IMG/VR virus record: IMGVR_UViG_3300020810_000992
Coordinates: 1-64,000 of that record
Strand: one strand, 5' to 3'
Length of the DNA: 64,000 nucleotides
DNA from: a virus
Below are positions 32,016 through 40,175 of the stretch, one piece after another. The translations under genes and the position numbers were made by a program. Position 1 is the first letter of the stretch, and every line of letters starts with the position of its first letter. The notes beneath the pieces are model-generated. The model ran no database searches. It saw only the letters and a program-made list of their open reading frames with translations, and had not been told where the DNA came from.

Positions 32016-32729
32016 ATGAAACAATACCTAATAATGCTGTTCCTAGCATTGTTAATGGTACCTGGACCATCCGCGGCTAACGAAATATATATCGACCAAG
32101 TTGGGGATAATCTAGACCTAGACATTGTACAAGATGGATCGAGTAATCAGTTCGGTGATAGCACAGCTGATATTGATCTTGACGGGGACGATATGACATT
32201 TTCAATTACTCAAACCGGAAATAACAACGACATTGCCGCTATTATTAATGGTAACACATACACAGGTACTTGGAGTTTTACAGGTGATTATAACACTGTA
32301 GACCTTACTTGTGATAGTGGTGGAGTAAATTGTGAAAACATAACACTAAACATTACAACTACAGGAGATACTAACGACTTCACTTTTGCTATTGGTGGTA
32401 CATCTAATTCAGATGGTTCAACTATAGCATTTACTGTAACAGGTGACAACAACATCATAGATACAACAGTTGATGGGGAAAGTGTAGCACTTGCTGTAAC
32501 AATTAACAACTCTTCAAGTCTAGCAACAACCAGTGCTAACGGAGATGAGGGAGTTGCAGTTACTATTGACTCAAGTGGTGATGGAAATACTAACGGACAT
32601 TCAGTTACATTGAGCGTCACCGGTGGTGGTAGCACGTATGATATTAATCAAAGCGGTATTAACGATAATACCGTAAATGCTACATTCAGCGGCGACAATC
32701 ATGATGTGGATATAACACAGAGTGACTAA
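32016..32729 (+). CDS. Secreted curlin-repeat protein, 237 aa
   Basis: A signal peptide (residues 1-21) is followed by a mature N terminus NEIYIDQVGDNLDLDIVQDG, an 'xIxIxQxGxxN' curlin unit. Further units (FSITQTGNNNDIAAI, DINQSGINDNTVNA, DVDITQSD) flank a long Thr/Asn/Gly/Asp-rich central part in which the Gln positions are mostly replaced. It is a candidate amyloid subunit or nucleator secreted through the adjacent CsgG channel. Its acidic composition is stronger than in E. coli CsgA. The stop overlaps the next ATG by one base. Confidence 0.82.
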   Translation: MKQYLIMLFLALLMVPGPSAANEIYIDQVGDNLDLDIVQDGSSNQFGDSTADIDLDGDDMTFSITQTGNNNDIAAIINGNTYTGTWSFTGDYNTVDLTCDSGGVNCENITLNITTTGDTNDFTFAIGGTSNSDGSTIAFTVTGDNNIIDTTVDGESVALAVTINNSSSLATTSANGDEGVAVTIDSSGDGNTNGHSVTLSVTGGGSTYDINQSGINDNTVNATFSGDNHDVDITQSD

Positions 32730-33865
32730 TGTTTAGAGCTTCACTTATTACTATCCTGATTGGCTTATATATGCCATCTGCCGCTATCGCAGTTCCTGCA
32801 GGTGCGATTGGCGAAATTAAAGGCAGTGGTGCTATTGAAAGAGGCAAGGATGTAATTGAGGGCACAAGTGGCGTAGGTATCGAAATGAACGATACCGCCG
32901 TCACAGCCAATGGTCGTATGAGAATCGATTTCAAAGACGAAACAAGAGTTGATTTAACAGAACATGCTAGATTAACTATTGACGAATTTGTATACGATCC
33001 TGCAAACGATGTTGGTTCACTATCGATCAAGGCAACACTGGGAGGTGTACGTTATGCTTCAGGGCAAATAGCAAAACGTTACCAACAGAATGTTAAGATC
33101 AAAACGCCGTCTGCTACAATCGGAGTTAGGGGAACCGATTTTGTAATAGTAGTAGATGAGATGGGTGGTAGTATGATTACTCTTCTACCTTCATGTGATG
33201 TAACAGGTTACTGTTACACAGGTGAGATAGAAGTGCAAACCGATGCGGGCTTTGTCGTCATGAATCAAGCCTTCCAATCAACCATGACTTCCACTAGGAT
33301 GCAACCTCCATCTCCCCCTTTATTATTAGATATAGATGAAAGTATGATTAATCAATTACTAATACTTCGTAAGCGTAATCCATATCAAGAAGAAGAATAT
33401 GAAATTAAAAAAAGATCAATGGCTATGTACGATTTCCTAGGACTTGACTTTTTAGAGTTTGACGGTTTATCTGATGATGCTTTGAATGTTGACGACATAT
33501 GGGTAACAACATTAGATGAAAGTGATTACTTACTAGGCGAATTACTATACGATATGCTAGATCAACTCAATGCCGCGCTGATGGCTATTTTTAAGAGTGA
33601 ACTGGACAGGCAAAATGAAACATTACTTAAAGAAGAAGATTCAAGTATGTATGGATTTAATCCAGAGACAGGCATAAGGCTAAACAAAACAGGCACAGGT
33701 TGGCATTGGACGAGGGAAGACAATGGCGGCAACAATTACATCAGCATTAAGATGCATGATCAATATGGTTATTCACTTAATGTACAACAAGGAGACTTTG
33801 CTACTTATGACTACCGTTTGGGCACGAGCACTAATAATAGCATTGACATTGTTCAGTCAAACTAG
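32729..33865 (+). CDS. Secreted FecR-domain protein with a curlin-like C terminus, 378 aa
   Basis: After a signal peptide (residues 1-21) comes a FecR domain: GAIGEIKGSGAIERGKDVI, MRIDFKDETRVDLTEHARLTI, then KIKTPSATIGVRGTDFVI. Residues ~200-310 are charged and helical. The last ~45 residues (YISIKMHDQYGYSLNVQQGD..., NNSIDIVQSN) return to curlin-like spacing of Gln, Gly and Asn. FecR domains occur both as anti-sigma factors and as periplasmic or surface modules next to CHASE2 cyclases. The 3' end overlaps the second curlin gene by 59 bases. Confidence 0.8.
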   Translation: MFRASLITILIGLYMPSAAIAVPAGAIGEIKGSGAIERGKDVIEGTSGVGIEMNDTAVTANGRMRIDFKDETRVDLTEHARLTIDEFVYDPANDVGSLSIKATLGGVRYASGQIAKRYQQNVKIKTPSATIGVRGTDFVIVVDEMGGSMITLLPSCDVTGYCYTGEIEVQTDAGFVVMNQAFQSTMTSTRMQPPSPPLLLDIDESMINQLLILRKRNPYQEEEYEIKKRSMAMYDFLGLDFLEFDGLSDDALNVDDIWVTTLDESDYLLGELLYDMLDQLNAALMAIFKSELDRQNETLLKEEDSSMYGFNPETGIRLNKTGTGWHWTREDNGGNNYISIKMHDQYGYSLNVQQGDFATYDYRLGTSTNNSIDIVQSN

Positions 33866-34589
33866 TTGGGCTAACGAAATATACATTGATCAAGCAGGCG
33901 ATAACCTTGTGTTGACTGTTGACCAAAAAGGTTCTAACAATCAAGTAAAAGGTTATACAACTGTAGATGCTCCTATCGACGGTGCTAATAATACAGTCGT
34001 AATCAATCAAGGCTATGAAGGCAACAATTTGATCCGAATGGATATAAATGGTACTAACAATGATGTCGCAGTAAATCAAGAGCGTACAACCGCTGGCGGA
34101 TACGATACAGATAGTTACGGATATCATTCATCAAGGATAGAACTAGACGGCAATGGTAATACAGTAGATATTACACAACGCAACAACAGTGGTAGTTCAG
34201 CAGGACACACTAGTAATGTTAGATTCCGTGGAGACGACAATAGTTTGACTACACTTCAAACAGGCACAGGTGGTGCCAACGGACATCTAAGTTGGGTCTA
34301 TACACACGATACTGAGTCTAATAATACAGTAGACATATTTCAAAACAGCGATAGTGCTGATCACAAAGCAACTGTTAGTCTTTATACAGACGGTAACAAA
34401 GTAGATATCAATCAAACAGGCGCAACACAAAACAATGCTTATGTACTATTTTCAAGCAGTGCATCAGGACCTACAGATTTTACACTAAATCAAAACGGTG
34501 GAGACACCTACGGCAATGCTGACACAGGATCATACGCTACAATAAGTTGTGGCAATGTAGGAGGCTGTATAGTTACAGTCTCACAATAA
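33807..34589 (+). CDS. Second secreted curlin-repeat protein, 260 aa
   Basis: The ATG at 33807 gives a 23-residue signal peptide ending TSWA; TTG 33798 behind AAGGAG is an alternative start. The mature N terminus NEIYIDQAGDNLVLTVDQKG is nearly the same as in the first curlin-repeat protein. Repeats with Gln/Asn/Gly spacing follow (NNTVVINQGYEGNN, NTVDITQRNN, NKVDINQTGAT, FTLNQNGGD). A single Cys pair lies near the C terminus. It is the stronger amyloid candidate of the two, and would be exported through CsgG. Confidence 0.83.
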   Translation: MTTVWARALIIALTLFSQTSWANEIYIDQAGDNLVLTVDQKGSNNQVKGYTTVDAPIDGANNTVVINQGYEGNNLIRMDINGTNNDVAVNQERTTAGGYDTDSYGYHSSRIELDGNGNTVDITQRNNSGSSAGHTSNVRFRGDDNSLTTLQTGTGGANGHLSWVYTHDTESNNTVDIFQNSDSADHKATVSLYTDGNKVDINQTGATQNNAYVLFSSSASGPTDFTLNQNGGDTYGNADTGSYATISCGNVGGCIVTVSQ

Positions 34590-34611
34590 TATATTTTTGG
34601 AGGGCAAAAAA

Positions 34612-34998
34612 ATGAAATATATTTTAATGGGCATAGCTCTGGCGGTACTTTTCGTATCACCCGCTTGGGCTAACAAAAACAACGAAATAATGAAACAGTG
34701 TGTACAACAGTTCGCACCAGACTATAACAGAGCCAGTGCTTGTTACTTTGATTGGAAGACAGGTGACAACGCTGTAAAACTAGCAGAGATGCGTGATTTT
34801 CTTAAGCACAATCCACGCTATAGATTTCCAGGACAAAGTCTAAACAAGTGTTGGGGTAAGCCTCGTGAAATGCCATTTGAAAGTGCATACATTGAACGCA
34901 CAGGTGACGGCTTTAGAGCAGGTGTAAGTTACAAAGATAAACTGCCAGCAGGATGCTACGAAACAGCACCATGGGATAACCGTGATGTGGAAAACTAG
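34612..34998 (+). CDS. Small secreted protein, 128 aa
   Basis: The ATG at 34612 follows GGAGGGCAAAA. A signal peptide ends PAWA at about residue 20. The mature protein has four cysteines (CVQQF, ACYFDW, KCWGK, GCYET) in a pattern suited to two disulfides. I do not recognise it. Its place between the second curlin-repeat gene and a membrane protein suggests a periplasmic helper for the curli-like system. Confidence 0.6.
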   Translation: MKYILMGIALAVLFVSPAWANKNNEIMKQCVQQFAPDYNRASACYFDWKTGDNAVKLAEMRDFLKHNPRYRFPGQSLNKCWGKPREMPFESAYIERTGDGFRAGVSYKDKLPAGCYETAPWDNRDVEN

Positions 34999-35137
34999 TA
35001 TTGTAATGGTAACCTTCCTTTTCCTAATGCTGTATGGCATATTTGCATACAGTGGCACAAGTCAGATGTATTGGGAAAACGTAGGACCGCAATGGGATCG
35101 TATGCTTAACCCGTGTTCTTACAAAGTTTGTGATTAA
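34985..35137 (+). CDS. Small membrane-anchored protein, 50 aa
   Basis: An ATG overlapping the previous gene by 14 bases opens a 50-codon frame with one N-terminal membrane helix (residues ~5-22) and a short periplasmic tail with two Cys (NPCSYKVCD). The overlap and plausible topology support it. Function unknown. Confidence 0.5.
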   Translation: MWKTSIVMVTFLFLMLYGIFAYSGTSQMYWENVGPQWDRMLNPCSYKVCD

Positions 35138-35215
35138 CATATATGATAATGTAAAATCATTGTACAATAAATAATAGTAGGACGAGGGCAAAACGTCCAT
35201 AACGAGGGTAACAAC

Positions 35216-37126
35216 ATGAAAAAGAAACTTTTGGCAAGCGCCGTTCTGGCGGCTTTGCTTTCAACTACGGCTCTAGCCGACACATCAAGCATGAATTCGA
35301 GCGTAACTGGTATGGGTATACTTGAAAACGAATGGGTACGTGCAGGAGTAAACGGAACAGCAGGTACATTTGGTTCAGGAGGCGGCACAAGCCCAGGACT
35401 ATTATTTGATCCAACAGGTACAGGTACATTCAATCCAAGTTACGACTACCTAACACCAGGATCACCGTTTGACGGTTTTAGTGTTAAAGTAGATGGCACA
35501 AACTACTATAATAACAATGCCAGCGGTACTGCAATCGCAAATGACGGCAACGGACTTACAGACGGTGAAAACAGTTTAAGTTGGACAGGCGGAGTAGATA
35601 GTGTGTTTAATATTACAAACACTTATTCACTTGCACCAGCAACACCATATGTAGATATTTCATCAAGTATAACAATGTTAACTGATGCAACAACACTATC
35701 ATTTGGTAAGTATATCGATCCAGACAGCCAAGGTATGCCTGGCGATAGTTCAGCAACAGACAACGTACTAGGTTATGGTGTTATTCCAAGCACAAACGTT
35801 GCGTTCTCAGAAGCAACTGTAAGTCGTTATGCACTGGGTATCTACACAACAGACACAAACGTAACAGCAGGTGTTGAAGGGTGGACACAAGAAGCAGACG
35901 GATATGAAGGTACAAACTATACAGATGCAGATGGCAATCCTGTAAACTATGGTACTGGTGATGACACCATTGGTATTAGTTGGACTTGGACAGGTGTTAG
36001 CACAGGCGATATTTTAACAGCAAGTTATGCTTATATCTTTGGACCAAGTGCATTTGATGCGGCAAGTGATGCTGTAGAAGGCGGAGCAGGTGGTGGTGAC
36101 ACTACAACAACAGACAGCTGGGGTACAGTTGAAGATGTTGGTTCAGCAACTGATGCGGCAAGTGGTGGAAGTGAGCCAGTTATCACCTACAGTGATCCTG
36201 TTGTAGACACAGATCGTCCTGTACTAACAGCAAGTATCACACACCACACAGCAAGTGAAACTGTTACTGTGCAAACTATTGACAGAGAAAAAACAACAAC
36301 TGTTACAACACCAATGGAAATTATTACTTACACAGATGGTGTAGAAACTGCTAGAACAGACACAACTAGCGACATCGTAACAACTGTAACTGATCCAGGA
36401 TCATTCACAGGACGTATTGATCAAGCGGCAACTGCACAAGACGTTGTAGGTAGCACACTAAGAACGTTAGACTTCAAAAACATTCAAGGTATTAGATCTA
36501 ACAGCAAGTACGACAATGGCATGAGCGGTAGCACAACTGGTGCCGTTATTGGTGGTAACAAAGAACTAGAAAACGGTGTTACTATTTCAGGTGGCTTTAC
36601 AAGACTAGGCACAGCTCTAACAGGTAACGGTGATTCGGTTGATGCAGAAACTACAGCATTTGCTGGTGGAGTTGCTAGAGATGGTGTTAGTGTAGAACTA
36701 CGTCATGCAATGACAGACTACACAATGTCACGTACTATCGGCGACTTTGCTAATACAGGCAAAACAGCAGGTACAGACACAAGTGCTAGAATTATGTACT
36801 CACCAGAAACAGGCAAAGTAAATCCTGTGTTCGGTTACACACGTGGTAAGCGTACAATGGACGGTTATGAAGAAGCAGGTTCAATCCAGAGTGCTAGAAC
36901 AGTAGCAGAAACAGATGAAATGTATGGTTATGGTACTGTAGGACTACGTGGCGATCTAGGACTAGTTGACTTTACGGCAATGCATCACACAGACGGTGTT
37001 AATGATATTTCATTAGGCTTAGAAAAAGATACAGGCGATGTTACTTGGAGAGTAGAAGGCACAAGAAGCATGACAGACTTAGGTTCAACTAATGCCATTT
37101 CTGCAGGATTGGTAATTAAGTTCTAA
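35216..37126 (+). CDS. Large surface protein with C-terminal beta-barrel-like region, 636 aa
   Basis: A signal peptide (residues 1-21, ending ALA) precedes a Ser/Thr/Gly/Asp-rich secreted region. A Thr-rich linker spans ~290-415, and residues ~430-636 show alternating amphipathic strands with Gly-rich turns, ending GLVIKF with a terminal Phe. This reads as an autotransporter-like or porin-like barrel with a long exposed passenger, though no standard autotransporter motif is certain. An exported protein of this size next to the curli-like genes would be displayed on the infected cell, probably as an adhesin. Leader: AACGAGGG before ATG. Confidence 0.68.
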   Translation: MKKKLLASAVLAALLSTTALADTSSMNSSVTGMGILENEWVRAGVNGTAGTFGSGGGTSPGLLFDPTGTGTFNPSYDYLTPGSPFDGFSVKVDGTNYYNNNASGTAIANDGNGLTDGENSLSWTGGVDSVFNITNTYSLAPATPYVDISSSITMLTDATTLSFGKYIDPDSQGMPGDSSATDNVLGYGVIPSTNVAFSEATVSRYALGIYTTDTNVTAGVEGWTQEADGYEGTNYTDADGNPVNYGTGDDTIGISWTWTGVSTGDILTASYAYIFGPSAFDAASDAVEGGAGGGDTTTTDSWGTVEDVGSATDAASGGSEPVITYSDPVVDTDRPVLTASITHHTASETVTVQTIDREKTTTVTTPMEIITYTDGVETARTDTTSDIVTTVTDPGSFTGRIDQAATAQDVVGSTLRTLDFKNIQGIRSNSKYDNGMSGSTTGAVIGGNKELENGVTISGGFTRLGTALTGNGDSVDAETTAFAGGVARDGVSVELRHAMTDYTMSRTIGDFANTGKTAGTDTSARIMYSPETGKVNPVFGYTRGKRTMDGYEEAGSIQSARTVAETDEMYGYGTVGLRGDLGLVDFTAMHHTDGVNDISLGLEKDTGDVTWRVEGTRSMTDLGSTNAISAGLVIKF

Positions 37127-37139
37127 GTAAATAACTGTA

Positions 37140-37205
37140 GAGAGGCACAGTTAGTTCTCCGCATTTAATAACGTTACCCTCGTTATGGAAGCTACTGTGC
37201 CTCTC
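37140..37205 (+). promoter_or_regulatory. Long inverted repeat in the leader of the cyclase gene
   Basis: A perfect 12-bp inverted repeat (GAGAGGCACAGT at 37140-37151, ACTGTGCCTCTC at 37194-37205) encloses a second 6-bp hairpin (ATAACG/CGTTAT at 37168-37186). The first possible ATG (37185) is inside the structure and no T tract follows, so translational control is more likely than termination. Confidence 0.55.
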
Positions 37206-39284
37206 GTCATGAGTGCTAAATACTGTATGACGAAGTATATCACACATTGGACAATAGCGTTTGTAACGGCTGTAGTTATGATACTCATACACTACGGGGA
37301 TGGTACCCTTGTCCAAACGGCTCGGCTGAAGCAATTTGATCTACTTCAAACATCGGATCAGCCACTATTATCCCAAGATATTGCGGTAGTCACCATCGAC
37401 GAAACAGCTATTGAAAAGTACGGGCAATGGCCTTGGAAGCGAGATGTTCTAGCAGACATAGTCTGGAGACTTCGAGAAGCAGGTGCTGGTATTATAGTGA
37501 TACCTATTATCATGTCAGAGTCTGATAGACTTGGCGGCGACATGACATTAGCCGAAGCACTTGTAGGGAACGGTGTAGTTATTGCCCAAACGGGAACTAC
37601 GTCTGGAGTTAATCGTAATGCTGTCCCTAGAGGCGTTGCGAAAATTGGTGATCCGTTGCCATTTATGTTTGAATGGCCAGGGATGTTAGGACCAATACCA
37701 TTGCTAGGAGAAAATGCCGACGGTGTAGGAGTGTTAAACACTAATCCAGAAATCGACGGCGTGGTACGTAGAGTACCTCTCCTTGTACGTGTTCAGGATG
37801 AAACGTACCCTGCTTTAGCAGTGGAGGTAATACGACTTGCAACAGGAGCACCTAGTTATCAGGTTAAAGCTAACCAAGGCGGCATTGAGGCAATTCGTGT
37901 ACCAGGTTATCCGACAATAAAAACAGATCCAAATGCACAAGTTTGGTTACGCTGGAACAAACAATTTGAAACTGTTAGCATAGCTACAGAAGATCTAAGT
38001 ATTGTAGAAGGCAAAACTGTTATAATCGGAGTAACCGCAGAAGGCATAGGCGGTTTAATCGCTAGTCCGCTTGGACCACAATTTAATTATATTCCATCAG
38101 CAGTGACCCTACAAACAGTAATAGACGGAGATCAAATTCAACGTCCTTACTGGGCACTACTTGCAGAATTGATCACAACAGCAGTCTTGGGCATAGCCCT
38201 TGTGCTACTTGGACGATTTGCACCTTACTGGTTAGTTGGAATTAAATTAATTGTATTTGTGGGAGGACTCGCTTATGTTGCTCATTATGCATGGGCAAAC
38301 TACCTATACCTTTTAGATGTAACAATGCCAATAGTAACTGTTATTCTTGTAGGATTACATGCAGTATTCAATAGATTCGTAAGCGAATTCTTTGAAAAAC
38401 AAAAAATCAAAAAACAATTTGCAGGTTACGCTTCGCCAACTGTTGTTCGTATGCTACAGGAAAATCCAAGTTTAATCAAAGACGGTATGAAGAAAGAAGT
38501 TTCAATTTGTTTCTCAGACCTACGTGGCTTTACACCACTAGGTGAATCGTTTGGTGATGATGTAAAAGGTCTTACTCGCATTATGAATGGGTATATGGAC
38601 AGCATCACACAGCCTATACTTGATGCTGATGGTATGGTTATCAAATACATTGGTGATGCAAGTATGCATGTACACAATGCACCTATTGATGATCCTCATC
38701 ATCCTCGAACAGCAGTCGAAACAGGACTGCTCATGTTAAAGGCAGTGGAGAAATTTAATGAAACAGTTATTATTCCGGAGGGGCGTCCCCCTGTTGGTAT
38801 GGGTGCTGGCATTAATACTGGTCTTGGTTATCTTGGAGAAATGGGATCGACGGCTAGACACAGCTATGACGTCCTTGGAGATGCAGTCAGTACAGCCGCT
38901 CGTATTGAAAGCAAGTGTAAAGAGTACGGATGTTTATTACTTGTTGGAGAAAACACATACGAAGCAACCAAAAACAATTTCTTCTACCTCAAAGTAGATG
39001 ATTTACAAGTTAAAGGTAAAAGTGTTGGACTAAGCATTTATACAGTGCTTGATGGTATGAATAAAACTTCAGATCGTAAGAGCCAAAAACTACATGAGCA
39101 AATGCACGAAGCATATAGATCTCAGCAGTTCGATGAAGCTATTTGGCTTTGCGAAAGATTAATGAGACACTTTGATGGCAAGATGGAAGGTTATTACACA
39201 ATGTGGATTGAACGCTGTGAGTATATGAAAACTCAAGAACTTCCTAAAGACTGGAACGGCGTCTTTATCGCCACAAGTAAGTAA
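37185..39284 (+). CDS. CHASE2-domain class III adenylate cyclase, membrane bound
   Basis: Numbering from ATG 37185 (ATGs at 37209 and 37227 are equally plausible). Order: membrane helix ~22-36; periplasmic CHASE2 sensor ~45-315 (DIAVVTIDETAIEKYGQWPWKR is its signature); three membrane helices ~325-397; cyclase domain ~435-625. Metal Asp445 (CFSDLRGF) and Asp491 (KYIGDA) are present, as are the adenine-selecting Lys487 and Asp562 (YDVLGDA) and Arg573. The usual transition-state Asn before that Arg is Ser569 (DAVSTAAR). It should make cAMP in the host cytoplasm in response to a periplasmic signal. CHASE2 cyclases are often encoded beside FecR proteins in bacteria, as here. Confidence 0.9.
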   Translation: MEATVPLVMSAKYCMTKYITHWTIAFVTAVVMILIHYGDGTLVQTARLKQFDLLQTSDQPLLSQDIAVVTIDETAIEKYGQWPWKRDVLADIVWRLREAGAGIIVIPIIMSESDRLGGDMTLAEALVGNGVVIAQTGTTSGVNRNAVPRGVAKIGDPLPFMFEWPGMLGPIPLLGENADGVGVLNTNPEIDGVVRRVPLLVRVQDETYPALAVEVIRLATGAPSYQVKANQGGIEAIRVPGYPTIKTDPNAQVWLRWNKQFETVSIATEDLSIVEGKTVIIGVTAEGIGGLIASPLGPQFNYIPSAVTLQTVIDGDQIQRPYWALLAELITTAVLGIALVLLGRFAPYWLVGIKLIVFVGGLAYVAHYAWANYLYLLDVTMPIVTVILVGLHAVFNRFVSEFFEKQKIKKQFAGYASPTVVRMLQENPSLIKDGMKKEVSICFSDLRGFTPLGESFGDDVKGLTRIMNGYMDSITQPILDADGMVIKYIGDASMHVHNAPIDDPHHPRTAVETGLLMLKAVEKFNETVIIPEGRPPVGMGAGINTGLGYLGEMGSTARHSYDVLGDAVSTAARIESKCKEYGCLLLVGENTYEATKNNFFYLKVDDLQVKGKSVGLSIYTVLDGMNKTSDRKSQKLHEQMHEAYRSQQFDEAIWLCERLMRHFDGKMEGYYTMWIERCEYMKTQELPKDWNGVFIATSK

Positions 39285-39291
39285 GTATTAA

Positions 39292-39408
39292 CTAGTCCTT
39301 ACAATCATCACAATTACACTTAAAGCATACATCGTTTACACAATGTTCGCAATCTTTATCCCTATGACACTCGTGACCGCAATCGCATTCTTTTTCAGAG
39401 TCTGTCAT
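39292..39408 (-). CDS. Cys-rich metallothionein-like microprotein, 38 aa
   Basis: On the - strand an ATG (39408) overlapping the stop of the upstream gene (TAATG) opens 38 codons with nine Cys and three His in pairs such as CDC, CEHC, CNCDDC. This density is that of a metal-binding microprotein such as a metallothionein or of a disulfide knot. There is no signal peptide. It is the last gene of the - strand block and converges on the cyclase gene. Confidence 0.6.
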   Translation of the reverse strand: MTDSEKECDCGHECHRDKDCEHCVNDVCFKCNCDDCKD

Positions 39409-39743
39409 TATTTTTTTCCAGTGGAGTCAAATACTTGACTACGGCTTTGGTACTTGTTAACTAGGCTTTCTAGTTCTTTTGCTTGTTCTTCTGTAAGATT
39501 TTTATCTAGCAAATGTTTATGTTCTAGTACCATTGACAATTTCATATTCATACGAATCATGTCGTTATCTAACATTCGTACACGATCAACCAGTTTAATA
39601 AGTGTACCCATTGTTTCGCCTATAACTGGATCAATAGTTTCCGTTACCCAACCCCATATAAAGTAGATAAAATATCCCATGCCGCCCGCGGCAACAATAG
39701 GAAATCCTAAGTCTTTAATTGTTTGTGCTAGATCTAGCTCCAT
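39408..39743 (-). CDS. Holin-like membrane protein, 111 aa, paralogue of the 41.0-41.3 kb gene
   Basis: Residues ~12-32 form one membrane helix (LGFPIVAAGGMGYFIYFIWGW), followed by a coiled coil (LIKLVDRVRMLDNDMIRMNMKLSMV) and a charged tail. The 'D-x-GFPI' start and TM-plus-coiled-coil layout match UviB/BhlA-type holin-like proteins, and the same pattern recurs at 41034-41312 (KDVGFPIAGALAAGG..., LDNRVQTMNNDLVKID). Pore formation or holin activity is a reasonable inference. Confidence 0.65.
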   Translation of the reverse strand: MELDLAQTIKDLGFPIVAAGGMGYFIYFIWGWVTETIDPVIGETMGTLIKLVDRVRMLDNDMIRMNMKLSMVLEHKHLLDKNLTEEQAKELESLVNKYQSRSQVFDSTGKK

Positions 39744-39963
39744 GTTTTTTGCCCTCTTCGTATTTCATTATTAGTGTTGATAAATGATCTGACTTTCTAA
39801 GTATACCGTTTTCGTCTACAACAAATACATCGCCAGGTCTATATAGTGCATTAGTTTTGGGGCTGCCGTCTCGATTCTTGCCCATAACTTCTCCAGGCCA
39901 ATCACCCTTGACAGTAAAACTACCGTCTGCAAAACTTTCTACATTATAGTCCATCCAAATCAT
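39715..39963 (-). CDS. Hypothetical protein, 82 aa
   Basis: The preferred start is ATG 39963, directly after the stop of the upstream small membrane protein. The product is a soluble, beta-rich protein (DGSFTVKGDWPGEVMGKNRDG, RPGDVFVVDENGILRKSD) resembling small SH3- or Hint-like barrels. Its 3' end overlaps the holin-like gene by 29 bases. Function unknown. Confidence 0.55.
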   Translation of the reverse strand: MIWMDYNVESFADGSFTVKGDWPGEVMGKNRDGSPKTNALYRPGDVFVVDENGILRKSDHLSTLIMKYEEGKKHGARSSTNN

Positions 39964-39964
39964 T

Positions 39965-40165
39965 TTACTTACTTCCACCAATATATCCACCAATGACACC
40001 AATCAATCCTGTGACTGACATCTTCATTAGTGTAATAACACTTTCATCAACTGGTCTATTTTCTTCTAGTGCCACAATGTAGTCGCCTACAATAATAACA
40101 CCTAACAGTAACAGTACTCCAGATGTAATCATTAGTACTACAATATCTTTAAAGTTTTTAATCAT
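39965..40165 (-). CDS. Small two-helix membrane protein, 66 aa, holin-like
   Basis: Two membrane helices (residues ~8-28 and ~46-63) with a short acidic loop (ALEENRPVDES) and a basic N terminus (MIKNFKD) give the class II holin-like layout. It sits between the beta pore-forming-like gene and the holin-like genes, on the - strand. Confidence 0.55.
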   Translation of the reverse strand: MIKNFKDIVVLMITSGVLLLLGVIIVGDYIVALEENRPVDESVITLMKMSVTGLIGVIGGYIGGSK

Positions 40166-40175
40166 AGTCTATTCC

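Noticed and set aside
32288-32635. Long - strand frame inside the first curlin-repeat gene
   Set aside because: It is caused by the Thr/Asn/Gly repeat composition of the + strand gene, which has signal peptide, repeats and operon context.
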